Shown one piece after another: positions 7,806 to 16,401 of a stretch of DNA of 64,000 bases. Both the position numbers and the translations under genes were made by a program. Under the pieces are notes generated by a model, which saw only the letters and a program-made list of their open reading frames with translations, ran no database searches and was not told the DNA's origin. The DNA is from Caballeronia hypogeia. Lineage in GTDB: Bacteria > Pseudomonadota > Gammaproteobacteria > Burkholderiales > Burkholderiaceae. How positions within the stretch are numbered: the first letter of the stretch is position 1; every line of letters begins with the position of its first letter. Where the stretch lies: positions 16,803 to 80,802 of the forward strand of contig NZ_FCOA02000033.1 in NCBI RefSeq assembly GCF_001544875.2. Reading direction: 5' to 3'.

Positions 7806-8842
7806 GCGCCGACGACACCACCGCGGTGCGCGAAGGCTATCGCTTCGACGAAGCACGTCTGTTCGACTGGATGAGCGCGCATGTCGAAGGATTCGCGGGG
7901 CCGCTGCGCGTCGAGCAGTTCAAGGGCGGCCAGTCGAATCCGACTTATCGCATACGCACGAACGAACGCGACTATGTGCTGCGCCGCAAGCCGCCCGGTC
8001 AGTTGCTCAAGGGCGCGCATGCGATCGAGCGGGAAGCGCGCGTGATTACCGCGCTCGACGGCGCAGGCTTCCCAGTGCCGCGCGTGCATGGCTTGTGCGA
8101 AGACGCGTCGGTGATCGGCAGCAGCTTCTATCTGATGGACTGCGTCGCGGGGCGCATCTTCTGGAGCGCGGCGTTTCCCGACCTGCCGCGCGACGCGCGC
8201 GCGCCCATGTTCGATGCGATGAACGACACGCTCGCGCGGCTGCACCGCATCGATCCGGCCGCGATCGGCCTCGGTGATTACGGTCGCGGCGGAAACTATG
8301 CGGCGCGCCAGATCGAGCGATGGTCGAAGCAATATCGCGAGGACGATCTCGCCGGCAGGCTGGCGGACATGGACCGGCTGATCGAATGGCTGCAGCGACA
8401 TATCCCGGAAGATGACGAAACCTCCATCGTGCATGGCGATTTCCGCGTCGACAACATGATCTTTCATCCGAGCGAACCGCGCGTGGTGGCGGTGCTCGAC
8501 TGGGAACTCTCGACGCTTGGGTCTCCGCTTGCCGATTTCGCCTATCACCTGATGATGTATCGAATGCCTCAGGACATTCTCGGAGGATTGGCCGGTACGG
8601 ACCTCGCGGCGCATGGCCTGCCGGACGAGGCCGGCTATGTGCGGGCCTATTGCGAACGGACCGGGCGCAGCGGCATTCCGGAGCTTAAGTTTTATATCGT
8701 GCTCAATCTGTTTCGACTGGCCGCGATCCTGCACGGCATTCGGGGAAGAGTCGCGCGCGGCACGGCGGCAAGCGCGCATGCTCAGGCGATGAGCGCGAAG
8801 CTGGAGCGCGTCGCCGCGCTGGCGTGGGCGCAGACGCAGTGA
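7802..8842 (+). CDS. APH-fold phosphotransferase (LvaA / ACAD10-11 kinase-like)
   Basis: Protein of 346 aa of the aminoglycoside-phosphotransferase/choline-kinase fold. The N-lobe is FKGGQSNPTYRI..YVLRRKPPG. The catalytic loop HGDFRVDN and metal-binding DWE lie near residues 215-240. Kinases of this subfamily beside an acyl-CoA dehydrogenase are known (LvaA in levulinate catabolism, fused in ACAD10/11) to phosphorylate the 4-hydroxyl of acyl-CoAs, not antibiotics. The 4-nt overlap with the dehydrogenase supports joint function. A strong terminator follows. I infer hydroxyacyl-CoA phosphorylation; antibiotic resistance is unlikely. Confidence 0.88.
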   Translation: MSADDTTAVREGYRFDEARLFDWMSAHVEGFAGPLRVEQFKGGQSNPTYRIRTNERDYVLRRKPPGQLLKGAHAIEREARVITALDGAGFPVPRVHGLCEDASVIGSSFYLMDCVAGRIFWSAAFPDLPRDARAPMFDAMNDTLARLHRIDPAAIGLGDYGRGGNYAARQIERWSKQYREDDLAGRLADMDRLIEWLQRHIPEDDETSIVHGDFRVDNMIFHPSEPRVVAVLDWELSTLGSPLADFAYHLMMYRMPQDILGGLAGTDLAAHGLPDEAGYVRAYCERTGRSGIPELKFYIVLNLFRLAAILHGIRGRVARGTAASAHAQAMSAKLERVAALAWAQTQ

Positions 8843-8847
8843 GATGG

Positions 8848-8873
8848 AAGGCGCTGCGGGGGCAGCGCCTTTC
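8848..8873 (+). terminator. Rho-independent terminator of the SDR operon
   Basis: A perfect 10-base stem AAGGCGCTGC / GCAGCGCCTT with a GGGG loop, then TTC, begins 6 nt after the kinase stop. Confidence 0.8.
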
Positions 8874-8905
8874 GTCCATGAAGCACCCGCTGAATCCCGC
8901 ATATC

Positions 8906-8922
8906 CTTAGCGAAAATCGTGC
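8906..8922 (+). promoter_or_regulatory. Shared sulfur-island motif, copy 1
   Basis: CTTAGCGAAAATCGTGC, 77 nt before the ssuE-like start. Close relatives lie upstream of ssuD and ssuA. It is a candidate operator for a CysB/SsuR-type LysR regulator acting in sulfur limitation; the regulator itself is not encoded in this window. Confidence 0.5.
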
Positions 8923-8998
8923 GTTCCGGTCCGCGTGTGCGCTGGCTATGATGGTTCATCTGACGGCTTTCGCCGTTGCCATTTCCGGAGCACTGAAC

Positions 8999-9637
8999 TT
9001 GACCCGAACTGAATCATCGCGCCGTCCGCTCGTCGTCGGAATCGGCGGCACGACGCGGCCCGCATCATCGACCGAGCGCGCGCTGGCGTTCGCATTGAAA
9101 GGCGCACAGGAGTCCGGCGCGCGCGTGCAGTTGTTCGGCGGCGCGTTCCTGCACAGCCTGCCGCACTACGCGCCCGAAACGCGCGAACTGACCGACGAGC
9201 AGCACGAACTCATCGAAGCGGTGCGCGCCGCCGATGCGCTCGTCATCGCGACGCCCGGCTATCACGGCGGCATCTCCGGACTCGTCAAGAACGCGCTCGA
9301 TACGCTCGAGGAACTGCGTCTCGACGAGCGCCCGTATCTCGATGGCCGTGCGGTCGGCAGCATCGTCACCGCGTATGGATGGCAGGCCGCGGGCACGGTA
9401 TTGACGTCGCTGCGCTCGATCGTGCACGCGCTGCGCGGCTGGCCGACGCCGTTCGGCGCGGCGGTCAACACGCTGGAGACGCGCTTCGAATCGGCCGATA
9501 CGTGCTCGGACCCGAAGGTCGTCGAGCAGCTTCGAACGGTCGGGCAGCAGGCGTCGAACTTTGCGCTGGCGTTCGGCGCGCAGCGCGCGGACGCGTGGCA
9601 TGCGGTGGAAAGAAAGGTGGCGGTGACGCAGGACTAG
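8999..9637 (+). CDS. ssuE: NADPH-dependent FMN reductase, SsuE-like
   Basis: Flavodoxin-fold reductase of 212 aa with FMN-binding segment TPGYHGGISGLVKNALD. It would supply reduced FMN to the two-component monooxygenases of the island. I prefer the TTG at 8999, with CCGGAG upstream, because the protein then begins just before RPLVVGIGGT; an in-frame ATG at 8948 would add 17 hydrophobic residues foreign to the family. With this start it has no Met after the initiator and one Cys. It faces the ssuBCDA genes convergently and is followed by a terminator. The gene symbol rests on context as well as the domain. Confidence 0.85.
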   Translation: MTRTESSRRPLVVGIGGTTRPASSTERALAFALKGAQESGARVQLFGGAFLHSLPHYAPETRELTDEQHELIEAVRAADALVIATPGYHGGISGLVKNALDTLEELRLDERPYLDGRAVGSIVTAYGWQAAGTVLTSLRSIVHALRGWPTPFGAAVNTLETRFESADTCSDPKVVEQLRTVGQQASNFALAFGAQRADAWHAVERKVAVTQD

Positions 9638-9681
9638 GCCGGAACGCGCCGCGCTCTCACGCGCGGCGTCCGAAACAAAAG

Positions 9682-9710
9682 CGCCGCGCAATCGCGCGGC
9701 GTTTCTTTTT
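9682..9710 (+). terminator. Rho-independent terminator after ssuE
   Basis: The stem CGCCGCGC / GCGCGGCG with loop AATC is followed by TTTCTTTTT. It lies between convergent ssuE and ssuB. Confidence 0.88.
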
Positions 9711-9728
9711 GCGTTCCGATAACGCGGA

Positions 9729-10517
9729 TCAGTCCGGACGCAGCACGCGCGAAAGCACCTGCTCTTCCAGTTCGGCGAAGCCATCGGCCGTGCGCGAGCG
9801 CGGGCGTGGCAGCGACACGGGCGTGTCCAGCGTAATGCGCCCCTGATCGATCAACACGATGCGATCCCCAAGCGACACCGCTTCCTGCACGTCATGCGTG
9901 ACGAGCAGCGCGGTGAATCCATGCTCGCGCCACAACCGTTCGATCAAGCCCTGCATCTCGATGCGCGTCAGCGCATCGAGCGCGCCGAGCGGTTCATCGA
10001 GCAGCAGCAGATCCGGCCGATGCACCAGCGCCCGCGCCAGCGCCACGCGTTGCCGCTGACCGCCCGACAGCCGCGACGGCCAGTCCTTCTCGCGCTCGGA
10101 CAATCCGACTTCCGCGAGCGTCGCGCGCGCTTCGTCGCGTCGCGCGCGCGGCAGGCCGATCATCACGTTGTCGAGCACGCTCTTCCACGGCAGCAGGCGC
10201 GCATCCTGAAACATGATGCGAACCTGGAGCGCGGCGTCCGGCGTCGCGGCATTGCGCTGCACGACGCCGCTGGACACATCGTCGAGCCCGGCGATCAGGC
10301 GCAGCAAGGTGGACTTGCCGCAACCGCTGCGCCCGACGATCGAAACGAAGCTGCCTCGCTCAATGGAAAAGTCCAGGTTCTCCAGCACGCGGCGCTCGCC
10401 GAAGCGCTTCTCCACGCCGCGCAGCGACACGGCGAGATCGCGGCCCGTGCGCGTGCGCGCGAGCGGTTCCTTGCGCCGCAACACGGGCGCGAAAGTATCG
10501 AGTTCGATCAGGTTCAT
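9729..10517 (-). CDS. ssuB: Aliphatic sulfonate ABC transporter ATPase
   Basis: ATPase of 262 aa of the nitrate/sulfonate/taurine group. Walker A is GRSGCGKST, the Q-loop region FQDARLLPWKSVLDNV is diagnostic of SsuB/TauB, the signature is LSGGQRQR and Walker B is LLLLDEPLGALD. The ATG at 10517 overlaps the ssuC stop (ATGA). It is the last gene of the ssuA-D-C-B series and energises sulfonate import for SsuD. Confidence 0.94.
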   Translation of the reverse strand: MNLIELDTFAPVLRRKEPLARTRTGRDLAVSLRGVEKRFGERRVLENLDFSIERGSFVSIVGRSGCGKSTLLRLIAGLDDVSSGVVQRNAATPDAALQVRIMFQDARLLPWKSVLDNVMIGLPRARRDEARATLAEVGLSEREKDWPSRLSGGQRQRVALARALVHRPDLLLLDEPLGALDALTRIEMQGLIERLWREHGFTALLVTHDVQEAVSLGDRIVLIDQGRITLDTPVSLPRPRSRTADGFAELEEQVLSRVLRPD

Positions 10518-11308
10518 GATTGCGCCTTGTTCTGATACGCCGGATGCCAGCGCAAGCTTGCGCGTTCGATCGCGCGGGCGGCCATGTCGGCCAGTTTGCC
10601 GAGCAGCGCGTAAAGCAGGATGCCGAGCACGACGACATCGGTTTGCAGGAACTCGCGTGCGTTCATCGTCATGTAGCCGATGCCCGATTGCGCGGAAATG
10701 GTCTCCGCGACGATCAGCATCACCCACATCAGCCCGAATGCGAAGCGCACGCCGACGAGAATCGACGGCAATGCGCCGGGCAAAATCACGTGCCGATACA
10801 GCGCGAAGCCGGAAAGCCCATAGCTTTTCGACATCTCGATCAGATCGCGATCCACCGAGCGGATGCCGTGATACGTGTTCACGTACACCGGAAAGAATAC
10901 GCCCAGCGCGACCAGCACGAGCTTCGCCTCCTCGCCGATGCCGAACCAGAGGATCAGCAACGGGATCATCGCGAGCGCGGGGATGTTGCGGATCATTTGC
11001 ACGGTGGAATCGAGCAGGACTTCCGCCGGTTTGAAGAGCCCGGTTGCAAGACCGAGCACGAAGCCGATGCCGCCGCCCATCGCGAAGCCCGCGAACGCGC
11101 GCCACGCACTCACCTTCACGTTGGCCCACAAGTCGCCCGATTCGATCAGCGACCACGCCGCCTTCGCCACCGCGAGCGGCTCGGGCAGCACGCGCGCCGA
11201 GAGTCCGCCCGTGCGCGCGGCGATTTCCCACGCGAGCAGAATCAGCAACGGCATGAGCCACGGCAACGCGCGCGCACCGGCGCGCCGAAGAACTGGGTTC
11301 GTTTGCAT
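10514..11308 (-). CDS. ssuC: Aliphatic sulfonate ABC transporter permease
   Basis: Permease of 264 aa of the BPD_transp_1 family with about six membrane spans. The segments LLILAWEIAARTGGL..LPEPLAVAKAAW and VNTYHGIRSVDRDLIEMSKSYG are SsuC hallmarks. It starts 9 nt after the ssuD stop and overlaps ssuB by 4 nt, so D-C-B are one transcription unit. Confidence 0.94.
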   Translation of the reverse strand: MQTNPVLRRAGARALPWLMPLLILLAWEIAARTGGLSARVLPEPLAVAKAAWSLIESGDLWANVKVSAWRAFAGFAMGGGIGFVLGLATGLFKPAEVLLDSTVQMIRNIPALAMIPLLILWFGIGEEAKLVLVALGVFFPVYVNTYHGIRSVDRDLIEMSKSYGLSGFALYRHVILPGALPSILVGVRFAFGLMWVMLIVAETISAQSGIGYMTMNAREFLQTDVVVLGILLYALLGKLADMAARAIERASLRWHPAYQNKAQS

Positions 11309-11317
11309 GAAAGGTCC

Positions 11318-12466
11318 TCAGCTTTGCGCCGCTTTCGGCAATTCACTCGTGCCGATCACTTCACCGAACGGCCCCGACAGCGGACCCGTCACGGGCGCCT
11401 TTTGCGTGCGCGGCAGCAACGGGAACACCAGTTCCGCGAATCGATACGACTCTTCGAGATGTGGATAGCCCGACAGAATGAACGTCTCGATGCCGAGTTC
11501 GGCGTACTGCTTCATCAGCCCGGCGACCTGCTGCGGATTGCCGACGAGCGCCGTGCCCGCGCCGCCGCGCACGAGCCCGACGCCCGCCCACAGATGCGGA
11601 TAGACCTCCAGCTTGTCGCGATTGCCGCCGTGCAGCGCGGCCATGCGGCGCTGGCCTTCGGAATCCATCTTCGCGAACTGCGCCTGCGCGCGCTGAATGG
11701 TTTCATCGTCGAGCTTGCTGATGAGCTTGTCGGCGGCGGCCCACGCTTCCTCTTCGGTCTCGCGCACGATCACATGTAGTCGAATGCCGAACTTGATGTC
11801 GCGCCCTTCGGCTTGCGCGCGGCGACGAATATCCGCGAGTTTCTTTTCGACGGCGGCGGGCGGCTCGCCCCACGTGAGATACGTGTCGATATGCTTCGCC
11901 GCGATCTCGTGCGCGGCCGCCGAAGACCCGCCGAACCACAGCGGCGGATGCGGCCGCTGCACCGGCGGATACAGCAGCTTGCCGCCCTCGGTGCGCAGAT
12001 GCTTGCCGCTGTAATCGAAGCTGCCCTTCTCATGCGAGCTTTCGAGCAGGCCGCGCCAGATGCTCAGGAAGTCGTCGGTGATTTCGTAGCGCGTGTCGTG
12101 ATCGTTGAAGACGCCATCGCTCGCGAGCTCGTTCGGATCGCCGCCCGTCACCACGTTGATGAGCAGACGCCCGTTCGAGAGCCGGTCGAAGGTCGACGCC
12201 ATGCGCGCCGACAATCCCGGCGAGCTCAGACCCGGCCGAATCGCGACGAGAAACTTGAGGCGCCGCGTCGCGTGAATCAGACTCGACGCGACGACCCACG
12301 CGTCTTCGCACGAACGGCCCGTGGGCAGAAGCACGCCTTCGTAGCCGAGCGTATCGGCGGCGACGGCGATCTGGCGGAAGTAATCGGAGTCGGCGGCACG
12401 CGCGCCTTGCGAGGTGCCGAGGTATCGGCTGTCGCCGTGAGTCGGGATGAACCAGAAAACATTCAT
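11318..12466 (-). CDS. ssuD: FMNH2-dependent alkanesulfonate monooxygenase
   Basis: Luciferase-like (LLM) TIM-barrel monooxygenase of 382 aa. It starts MNVFWFIPTHGDSRYLGTSQGARAAD and has LINVVTGGDPNELASDG and HPPLWFGGSSAAAHEIAAKHIDTYLTWGEPP, matching SsuD closely. It uses FMNH2 and O2 to cleave C1 and longer alkanesulfonates to aldehyde and sulfite. The ATG at 12466 follows GAGAAA on the minus strand. By eye it has five Met and one Cys in total, low for its size. Confidence 0.95.
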   Translation of the reverse strand: MNVFWFIPTHGDSRYLGTSQGARAADSDYFRQIAVAADTLGYEGVLLPTGRSCEDAWVVASSLIHATRRLKFLVAIRPGLSSPGLSARMASTFDRLSNGRLLINVVTGGDPNELASDGVFNDHDTRYEITDDFLSIWRGLLESSHEKGSFDYSGKHLRTEGGKLLYPPVQRPHPPLWFGGSSAAAHEIAAKHIDTYLTWGEPPAAVEKKLADIRRRAQAEGRDIKFGIRLHVIVRETEEEAWAAADKLISKLDDETIQRAQAQFAKMDSEGQRRMAALHGGNRDKLEVYPHLWAGVGLVRGGAGTALVGNPQQVAGLMKQYAELGIETFILSGYPHLEESYRFAELVFPLLPRTQKAPVTGPLSGPFGEVIGTSELPKAAQS

Positions 12467-12553
12467 GCTGATGCGTTTCTCTCGAAGTCTTGTGTAGGGA
12501 GATGCGGCGTTCCTCCGACGAGTGTAAAGACGCATCGTCGGCGGGCGAACCAT

Positions 12554-12590
12554 CGATTCGCGCTAAGGAAATGCACTGTTCTGCTTAGCG
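12554..12590 (-). promoter_or_regulatory. Shared sulfur-island motif, copy 2, in an inverted repeat
   Basis: On the minus strand 12567-12554 reads CTTAGCGCGAATCG, 12 of 14 identical to copy 1. The plus strand carries CTTAGCG at 12584-12590, making a CGCTAAG-N16-CTTAGCG dyad. It sits 88-124 nt before the ssuD ATG in the 135-nt gap between ssuA and ssuD, so ssuDCB may have a promoter of their own. Confidence 0.5.
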
Positions 12591-12601
12591 TGCGACGCTC
12601 A

Positions 12602-13576
12602 TCACGCGACGTTCCAGCGCGCTTCGGTCACGTCGAGCTTCTTCGGAATCAGCCGGAGGCTCGCGAAGGTGTCGGCGATCTGCTGCTGGTACGCGAGCGT
12701 CGCGGGCGATACCTGTTCCACGCCATAAGCGGTGCGTTTCAGCGCATGCTCGATAGTCCCGGCATCCAGCCCGACGAGCGGCGACAGTTGCGCCGCGACT
12801 GCCGGTACGTTGTCGCGCGCCCAGCGATCGACGCGATCCAGTTCTTCGAGCACGGCGCGCACGAGTTGCGGCTGCGTGGAGGCGATCTTGCGCGTCGCGA
12901 GGTAGTACTGGATGTTGCGCACGAGCCCGGTGCCGTCGGCAATCTGACGCGCGTTCGCCTGACGTTCGATCGCGGCGAGATACGGGTCCCAGATCACCCA
13001 CGCATCGACGCTGCCTTGCACGAAAGCCGCGCGCGCATCGGCAGGCGCGAGATAGGCGGGCTGAATGTCGGCGTATGAAAGTCCCGCTTTTTTCAGCGCC
13101 TCGACCAGCAGATAATGCACATTCGAGCCCTTGTTCAGCGCGACTTTCTTGCCGCGCAACTCCGCGACCGAGCGAATGGCGGAATCCTTCGGAACGACGA
13201 TCGCTTCCGCGCGCGGCGCGGAAGGTTCGTTGGCGACATAGACGAAATCGACGCCCGCCGCCTGCGCGAAAATCGGCGGCGTCTCACCGACCGTGCCGAT
13301 ATCGATCGCGCCCGCATTCAGTCCTTCGAGCAGTTGCGGCCCGGCCGGAAACTCCAGCCATTGCACGCTGACGCCTTGCGACGCGAGCCGCTTCTCCAGC
13401 GCGCCGCTCGCCTTCAATACGACGAAGTTGCCGTATTTCTGATAGCCGATGCGCAGCGTCTTCGGTGCATCGTCGGCGTGCGCGGCGTTCAGGGTGAATG
13501 CGCCTGCGCCGAGCGCCGCGAGCGTGACGATCGCGCGTCGGCGCGCGGGCGATTCAGGCTTGTTTTCGTGTGACAT
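12602..13576 (-). CDS. ssuA: Aliphatic sulfonate ABC transporter substrate-binding protein
   Basis: Periplasmic protein of 324 aa with a twin-arginine-like signal (ARRRAIVTLAALGAG, cleavage near AHA about residue 34). The mature protein begins KTLRIGYQKYGNFVVLKASGALEKRL, typical of SsuA, and later has KGSNVHYLLVEALKKAGL and VDAWVIWDPYLAA. By eye the whole protein has no Met apart from the initiator and no Cys, as expected of a protein made during sulfur starvation. Its promoter region carries two copies of the shared motif. Confidence 0.93.
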   Translation of the reverse strand: MSHENKPESPARRRAIVTLAALGAGAFTLNAAHADDAPKTLRIGYQKYGNFVVLKASGALEKRLASQGVSVQWLEFPAGPQLLEGLNAGAIDIGTVGETPPIFAQAAGVDFVYVANEPSAPRAEAIVVPKDSAIRSVAELRGKKVALNKGSNVHYLLVEALKKAGLSYADIQPAYLAPADARAAFVQGSVDAWVIWDPYLAAIERQANARQIADGTGLVRNIQYYLATRKIASTQPQLVRAVLEELDRVDRWARDNVPAVAAQLSPLVGLDAGTIEHALKRTAYGVEQVSPATLAYQQQIADTFASLRLIPKKLDVTEARWNVA

Positions 13577-13635
13577 GCGTGGTTTCCTCGAGCAATGTTC
13601 AGTCCCGGGAATCCTAGCAACGCACATCGCGCCGG

Positions 13636-13687
13636 CTAAGCGAGAAATCGTGATAAGCATTGCAGCGGCGCTTATCGCGAATCGTGC
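13636..13687 (+). promoter_or_regulatory. Shared sulfur-island motif, copies 3 and 4, upstream of ssuA
   Basis: CTAAGCGAGAAATCGTG (13636-13652) and CTTATCGCGAATCGTGC (13671-13687) stand in tandem 35 nt apart, 60-111 nt before the ssuA start. The second matches copy 1 at 14 of 17 bases. ATAAGC/GCTTAT elements lie between them. The pair spacing would suit a LysR tetramer. Confidence 0.5.
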
Positions 13688-13692
13688 TTACG

Positions 13693-15048
13693 TCATGCGT
13701 ATTCGTGCTGAAGCACCGCGCGCCCGTCCGCCGGAATCGCGAGACCGAGATGCTCGCGCAATGTCGTTCCGTCGTATTCGCGACGGAAGATGCCGCGCCG
13801 CTGCAGAATCGGCACGACGCCTTCGGTGAACGCTTCGAGTCCGCCGGGCAGCGCGTCGGGCATCAGGTTGAAGCCATCGGCGGCGCCGCGCTCGAACCAG
13901 TGCGCGATGTCGTCGGCGATCTGCTCCGGCGTGCCCACGATCACGCGATGCCCGCCTCCGCCCGCAAGCGCGCGCACGAGTTCGCGCACCGTGTAGCCAT
14001 GCGCGCGCGCCTGCGCGAGCGTCGCGTTGAAGAACGTGTGATTGCCGTTGCCATTGCCGGGCGGCGGCAGGTCGTCGGGCAGGCGCTCATCGAGCGACAG
14101 CGTGTCGACGCTCACGCCGAGAATGCCCGCGAGCCGGTTGAGGCTATAGCTCCACGGAATCAGATCGACGAGTTCATCGCGGCGGCGCAGCGCTTCGGCC
14201 TCGGTCGCGCCGATGATCGTCGTCAGTCCCGCGAGCACTTTCACGGCGTTCGGTCCGCGTCCGTGACGCGCGGCGCGTGCGTTGAGATCGTCGCGATAAG
14301 CACGCGCTTCATCGAACGATTGCGACGCCGAGAACACCGCTTCGGCATGACGCGCGGCAAGCTCGCGCCCGTCGCCCGATGCGCCCGCCTGCACCAGCAC
14401 CGGATGCCCCTGACGCGAGCGCGGCAAGTTGAGCGCGCCCTGCACCGCGAAGAAGCGTCCGCGATGCGCTGCGGCATGCACGCGCGCCATATCGACGAAA
14501 CGTCCCGCCTCTTTATCGCCGATGAACGCGCCGTCTTCCCAGCTATTCCACAGCGTCTTGACGAGCGCGGCGAACTCGTCCGCGCGTGCATAACGTTGCG
14601 CGTGATCCGGCACGGCGTCGAGGCCGAAGTTGCGCGCGGACGGCAGATCCGCCGTTGTCACGATGTTCCAGCCCGCGCGTCCGCCGCTGATGAGATCGAG
14701 CGTCGCGAAGCGCCGCGCGAGGTTGTACGGCTCGTTGTAACTCGTCGACGCCGTCGCGATCAGCCCGAGGTGCGTCGTCGCGGCGGCAACGCTTGCGAGC
14801 AGCAGCGTCGGTTCGAGCGCGGTGATCGGTCGGAAGTCGAGCTGATCGGCGATCGCGGCGTTATCCGCGAGAAAGATTGCGTCCAGACACGCGCGCTCCG
14901 CGATCTGCGCGATCCGCACGTAATGATTCACATCGAGGAATGCGCGCGGATCGGCATCGGCGAGACGCCAGGCGGACGGCACGAAGCCGGAATGAAGCGC
15001 GTTGATATTCAGATGCAACTGGCGCGGGGCGCGGCCGCTCGGGCTCAT
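13693..15048 (-). CDS. Flavin-dependent monooxygenase, NtaA/SnaA/DszA family (1)
   Basis: LLM-superfamily monooxygenase of 451 aa. Diagnostic segments are LHLNINALHSGFVPSAWR, TASTSYNEPYNLARRFATLDLISGGRAGWNIVTT and GHPVLVQAGASGDGRELAA. These enzymes use external FMNH2 and act on nitrilotriacetate, pristinamycin or organosulfur compounds (DszA, sulfone cleavage). The ATG at 15048 follows GGAGAAA. It is the last gene of the operon with the oligopeptide-type transporter and an SfnB-like enzyme, and probably desulfurises what that transporter brings in. By eye it has three Met and one Cys. Confidence 0.87.
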   Translation of the reverse strand: MSPSGRAPRQLHLNINALHSGFVPSAWRLADADPRAFLDVNHYVRIAQIAERACLDAIFLADNAAIADQLDFRPITALEPTLLLASVAAATTHLGLIATASTSYNEPYNLARRFATLDLISGGRAGWNIVTTADLPSARNFGLDAVPDHAQRYARADEFAALVKTLWNSWEDGAFIGDKEAGRFVDMARVHAAAHRGRFFAVQGALNLPRSRQGHPVLVQAGASGDGRELAARHAEAVFSASQSFDEARAYRDDLNARAARHGRGPNAVKVLAGLTTIIGATEAEALRRRDELVDLIPWSYSLNRLAGILGVSVDTLSLDERLPDDLPPPGNGNGNHTFFNATLAQARAHGYTVRELVRALAGGGGHRVIVGTPEQIADDIAHWFERGAADGFNLMPDALPGGLEAFTEGVVPILQRRGIFRREYDGTTLREHLGLAIPADGRAVLQHEYA

Positions 15049-15153
15049 GACAGATTTCTCCACGACGTATGAAGCCAACGATTCTCCGATGCGCGCGTCA
15101 TGCTCCGCCACCAACGAATTCGCACATCCATATCACGCGCCGTGCTTTGAGCA

Positions 15154-16356
15154 TCAGAACACGCGGCCTTCCGTGAGATGCGTCGTCACGCCGTTGAGCG
15201 CGTGGTCGCCGATCACGCGCGCCTTGTGCAGCAGCGGGTTGTGGCTGAAGATCGTGCGCAGGTTGCGCCAGTGCCGGTCGAAGTTATGCGCGCGCGACGT
15301 CGCCGATGCGCCGCCCGCCTCGAACATGCGCTCCGCCGCGCTCAACGCGAGCCTGCTGACGACGATCTGCGTGCGCGCTGTCGCGAGCGCGCCTTCGAGC
15401 ACGAGCGCGTCGGCGTTCGCGAAGCCGTTGCGGATCGCCTGCGAAGATCGATCGAGCACGCGCGCGTTGTCGCGCACCAGCACATCGATCGCATGGCTGT
15501 TCGCCGTCAGTTCGCCGATCACCTGCTGAATGAACGCATCCTCGCGCGCGGACGGCGCCGCGCTGTGCAACGCCGGACGGCCATGCTTCAGCACATAGCG
15601 CTGCGCATCAGCGATCACGTTGCGCACGATGCCCGCCGCCACCGCCACCAGATGCAACTGCCGCAGCGCGCCGCCGTGTCGGCCGGCGAGCGTCGTCTGC
15701 ACACGCGGCGTGACTTCGTCGGCGTGGACGATCAGTTCATCGAATTCAAGACTGCCGCTCGCGGTCATGCGCTGACCCATGCCGTCCCAGTCGTCGATCA
15801 CGCGCAGGCCTTCGCGCCGCACCGGCACGACCGCGAGCGCCGGCTCGCCGTGCTCGTCCTGCACGTTCAGACGCGCGTAGTCGGAGAACGCGGTGCCGGT
15901 CGAATAGTATTTTCGGCCGGTGAGACGGAAGCGGTCGCCGTCGCGCCGCAATTGCGTCGTGATTTCGCCGGGGCGCGACGTGCCTGCTTCCGTGGATGCG
16001 CCGCCGAAAATCGCGCCTTCCGACACGCGGCGAATCTGCAGTTCGTTGAACGGCGTGCGCGGGGAAAGCAGCAAGGCTTCGGTCTGGTCGAAGTGAATGC
16101 GCAGCGCATGCGCGACATTGCTTTCGTGCGCGGCGAGCGTCGCGATCACGTTGAAAACATCTTCGAGCGTGCCGCCGAGTCCGCCCCATTCAAGCGGCAA
16201 ACGCAGCTTGCCGAGACCCGATTGACGAAAGAGCGCGAACGCCTCGAATGGCAGTTCGCGACGCGCTTCGCGCGCGGCCGCGTCTTCGCCGATGGCCTGA
16301 GCAAGTCCGGGCAACGCGGCAAGCGCGGCTTCGAGTTCCTGATTCCTGTTCGACAT
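15154..16356 (-). CDS. SfnB/DszC-like flavoprotein monooxygenase (acyl-CoA dehydrogenase fold) (1)
   Basis: Protein of 400 aa with the acyl-CoA dehydrogenase fold. It contains GGASTEAGTSRPGEITTQL, LTGRKYYSTGTAFSDYARL, DDWDGMGQRMTASGSLEFDEL and the C-terminal FDRHWRNLRTIFSHNP. The KYYSTG, DWDGMGQR and HWRN elements mark the SfnB/DszC group, which oxygenates sulfur compounds with reduced flavin rather than dehydrogenating CoA esters. It lies 45 nt after the transporter ATPase and before the NtaA-like gene. It has no Cys by eye. Confidence 0.85.
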   Translation of the reverse strand: MSNRNQELEAALAALPGLAQAIGEDAAAREARRELPFEAFALFRQSGLGKLRLPLEWGGLGGTLEDVFNVIATLAAHESNVAHALRIHFDQTEALLLSPRTPFNELQIRRVSEGAIFGGASTEAGTSRPGEITTQLRRDGDRFRLTGRKYYSTGTAFSDYARLNVQDEHGEPALAVVPVRREGLRVIDDWDGMGQRMTASGSLEFDELIVHADEVTPRVQTTLAGRHGGALRQLHLVAVAAGIVRNVIADAQRYVLKHGRPALHSAAPSAREDAFIQQVIGELTANSHAIDVLVRDNARVLDRSSQAIRNGFANADALVLEGALATARTQIVVSRLALSAAERMFEAGGASATSRAHNFDRHWRNLRTIFSHNPLLHKARVIGDHALNGVTTHLTEGRVF

Positions 16357-16401
16357 GTGACGTTGAATTCCTGTTTTCGTTGATGCGGTTTGATGCGGGT
16401 T

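Noticed and set aside
7802..8842. Antibiotic-resistance kinase, suggested by the aminoglycoside-phosphotransferase fold
   Set aside because: The subfamily and the overlapping acyl-CoA dehydrogenase gene point to CoA-ester metabolism instead.
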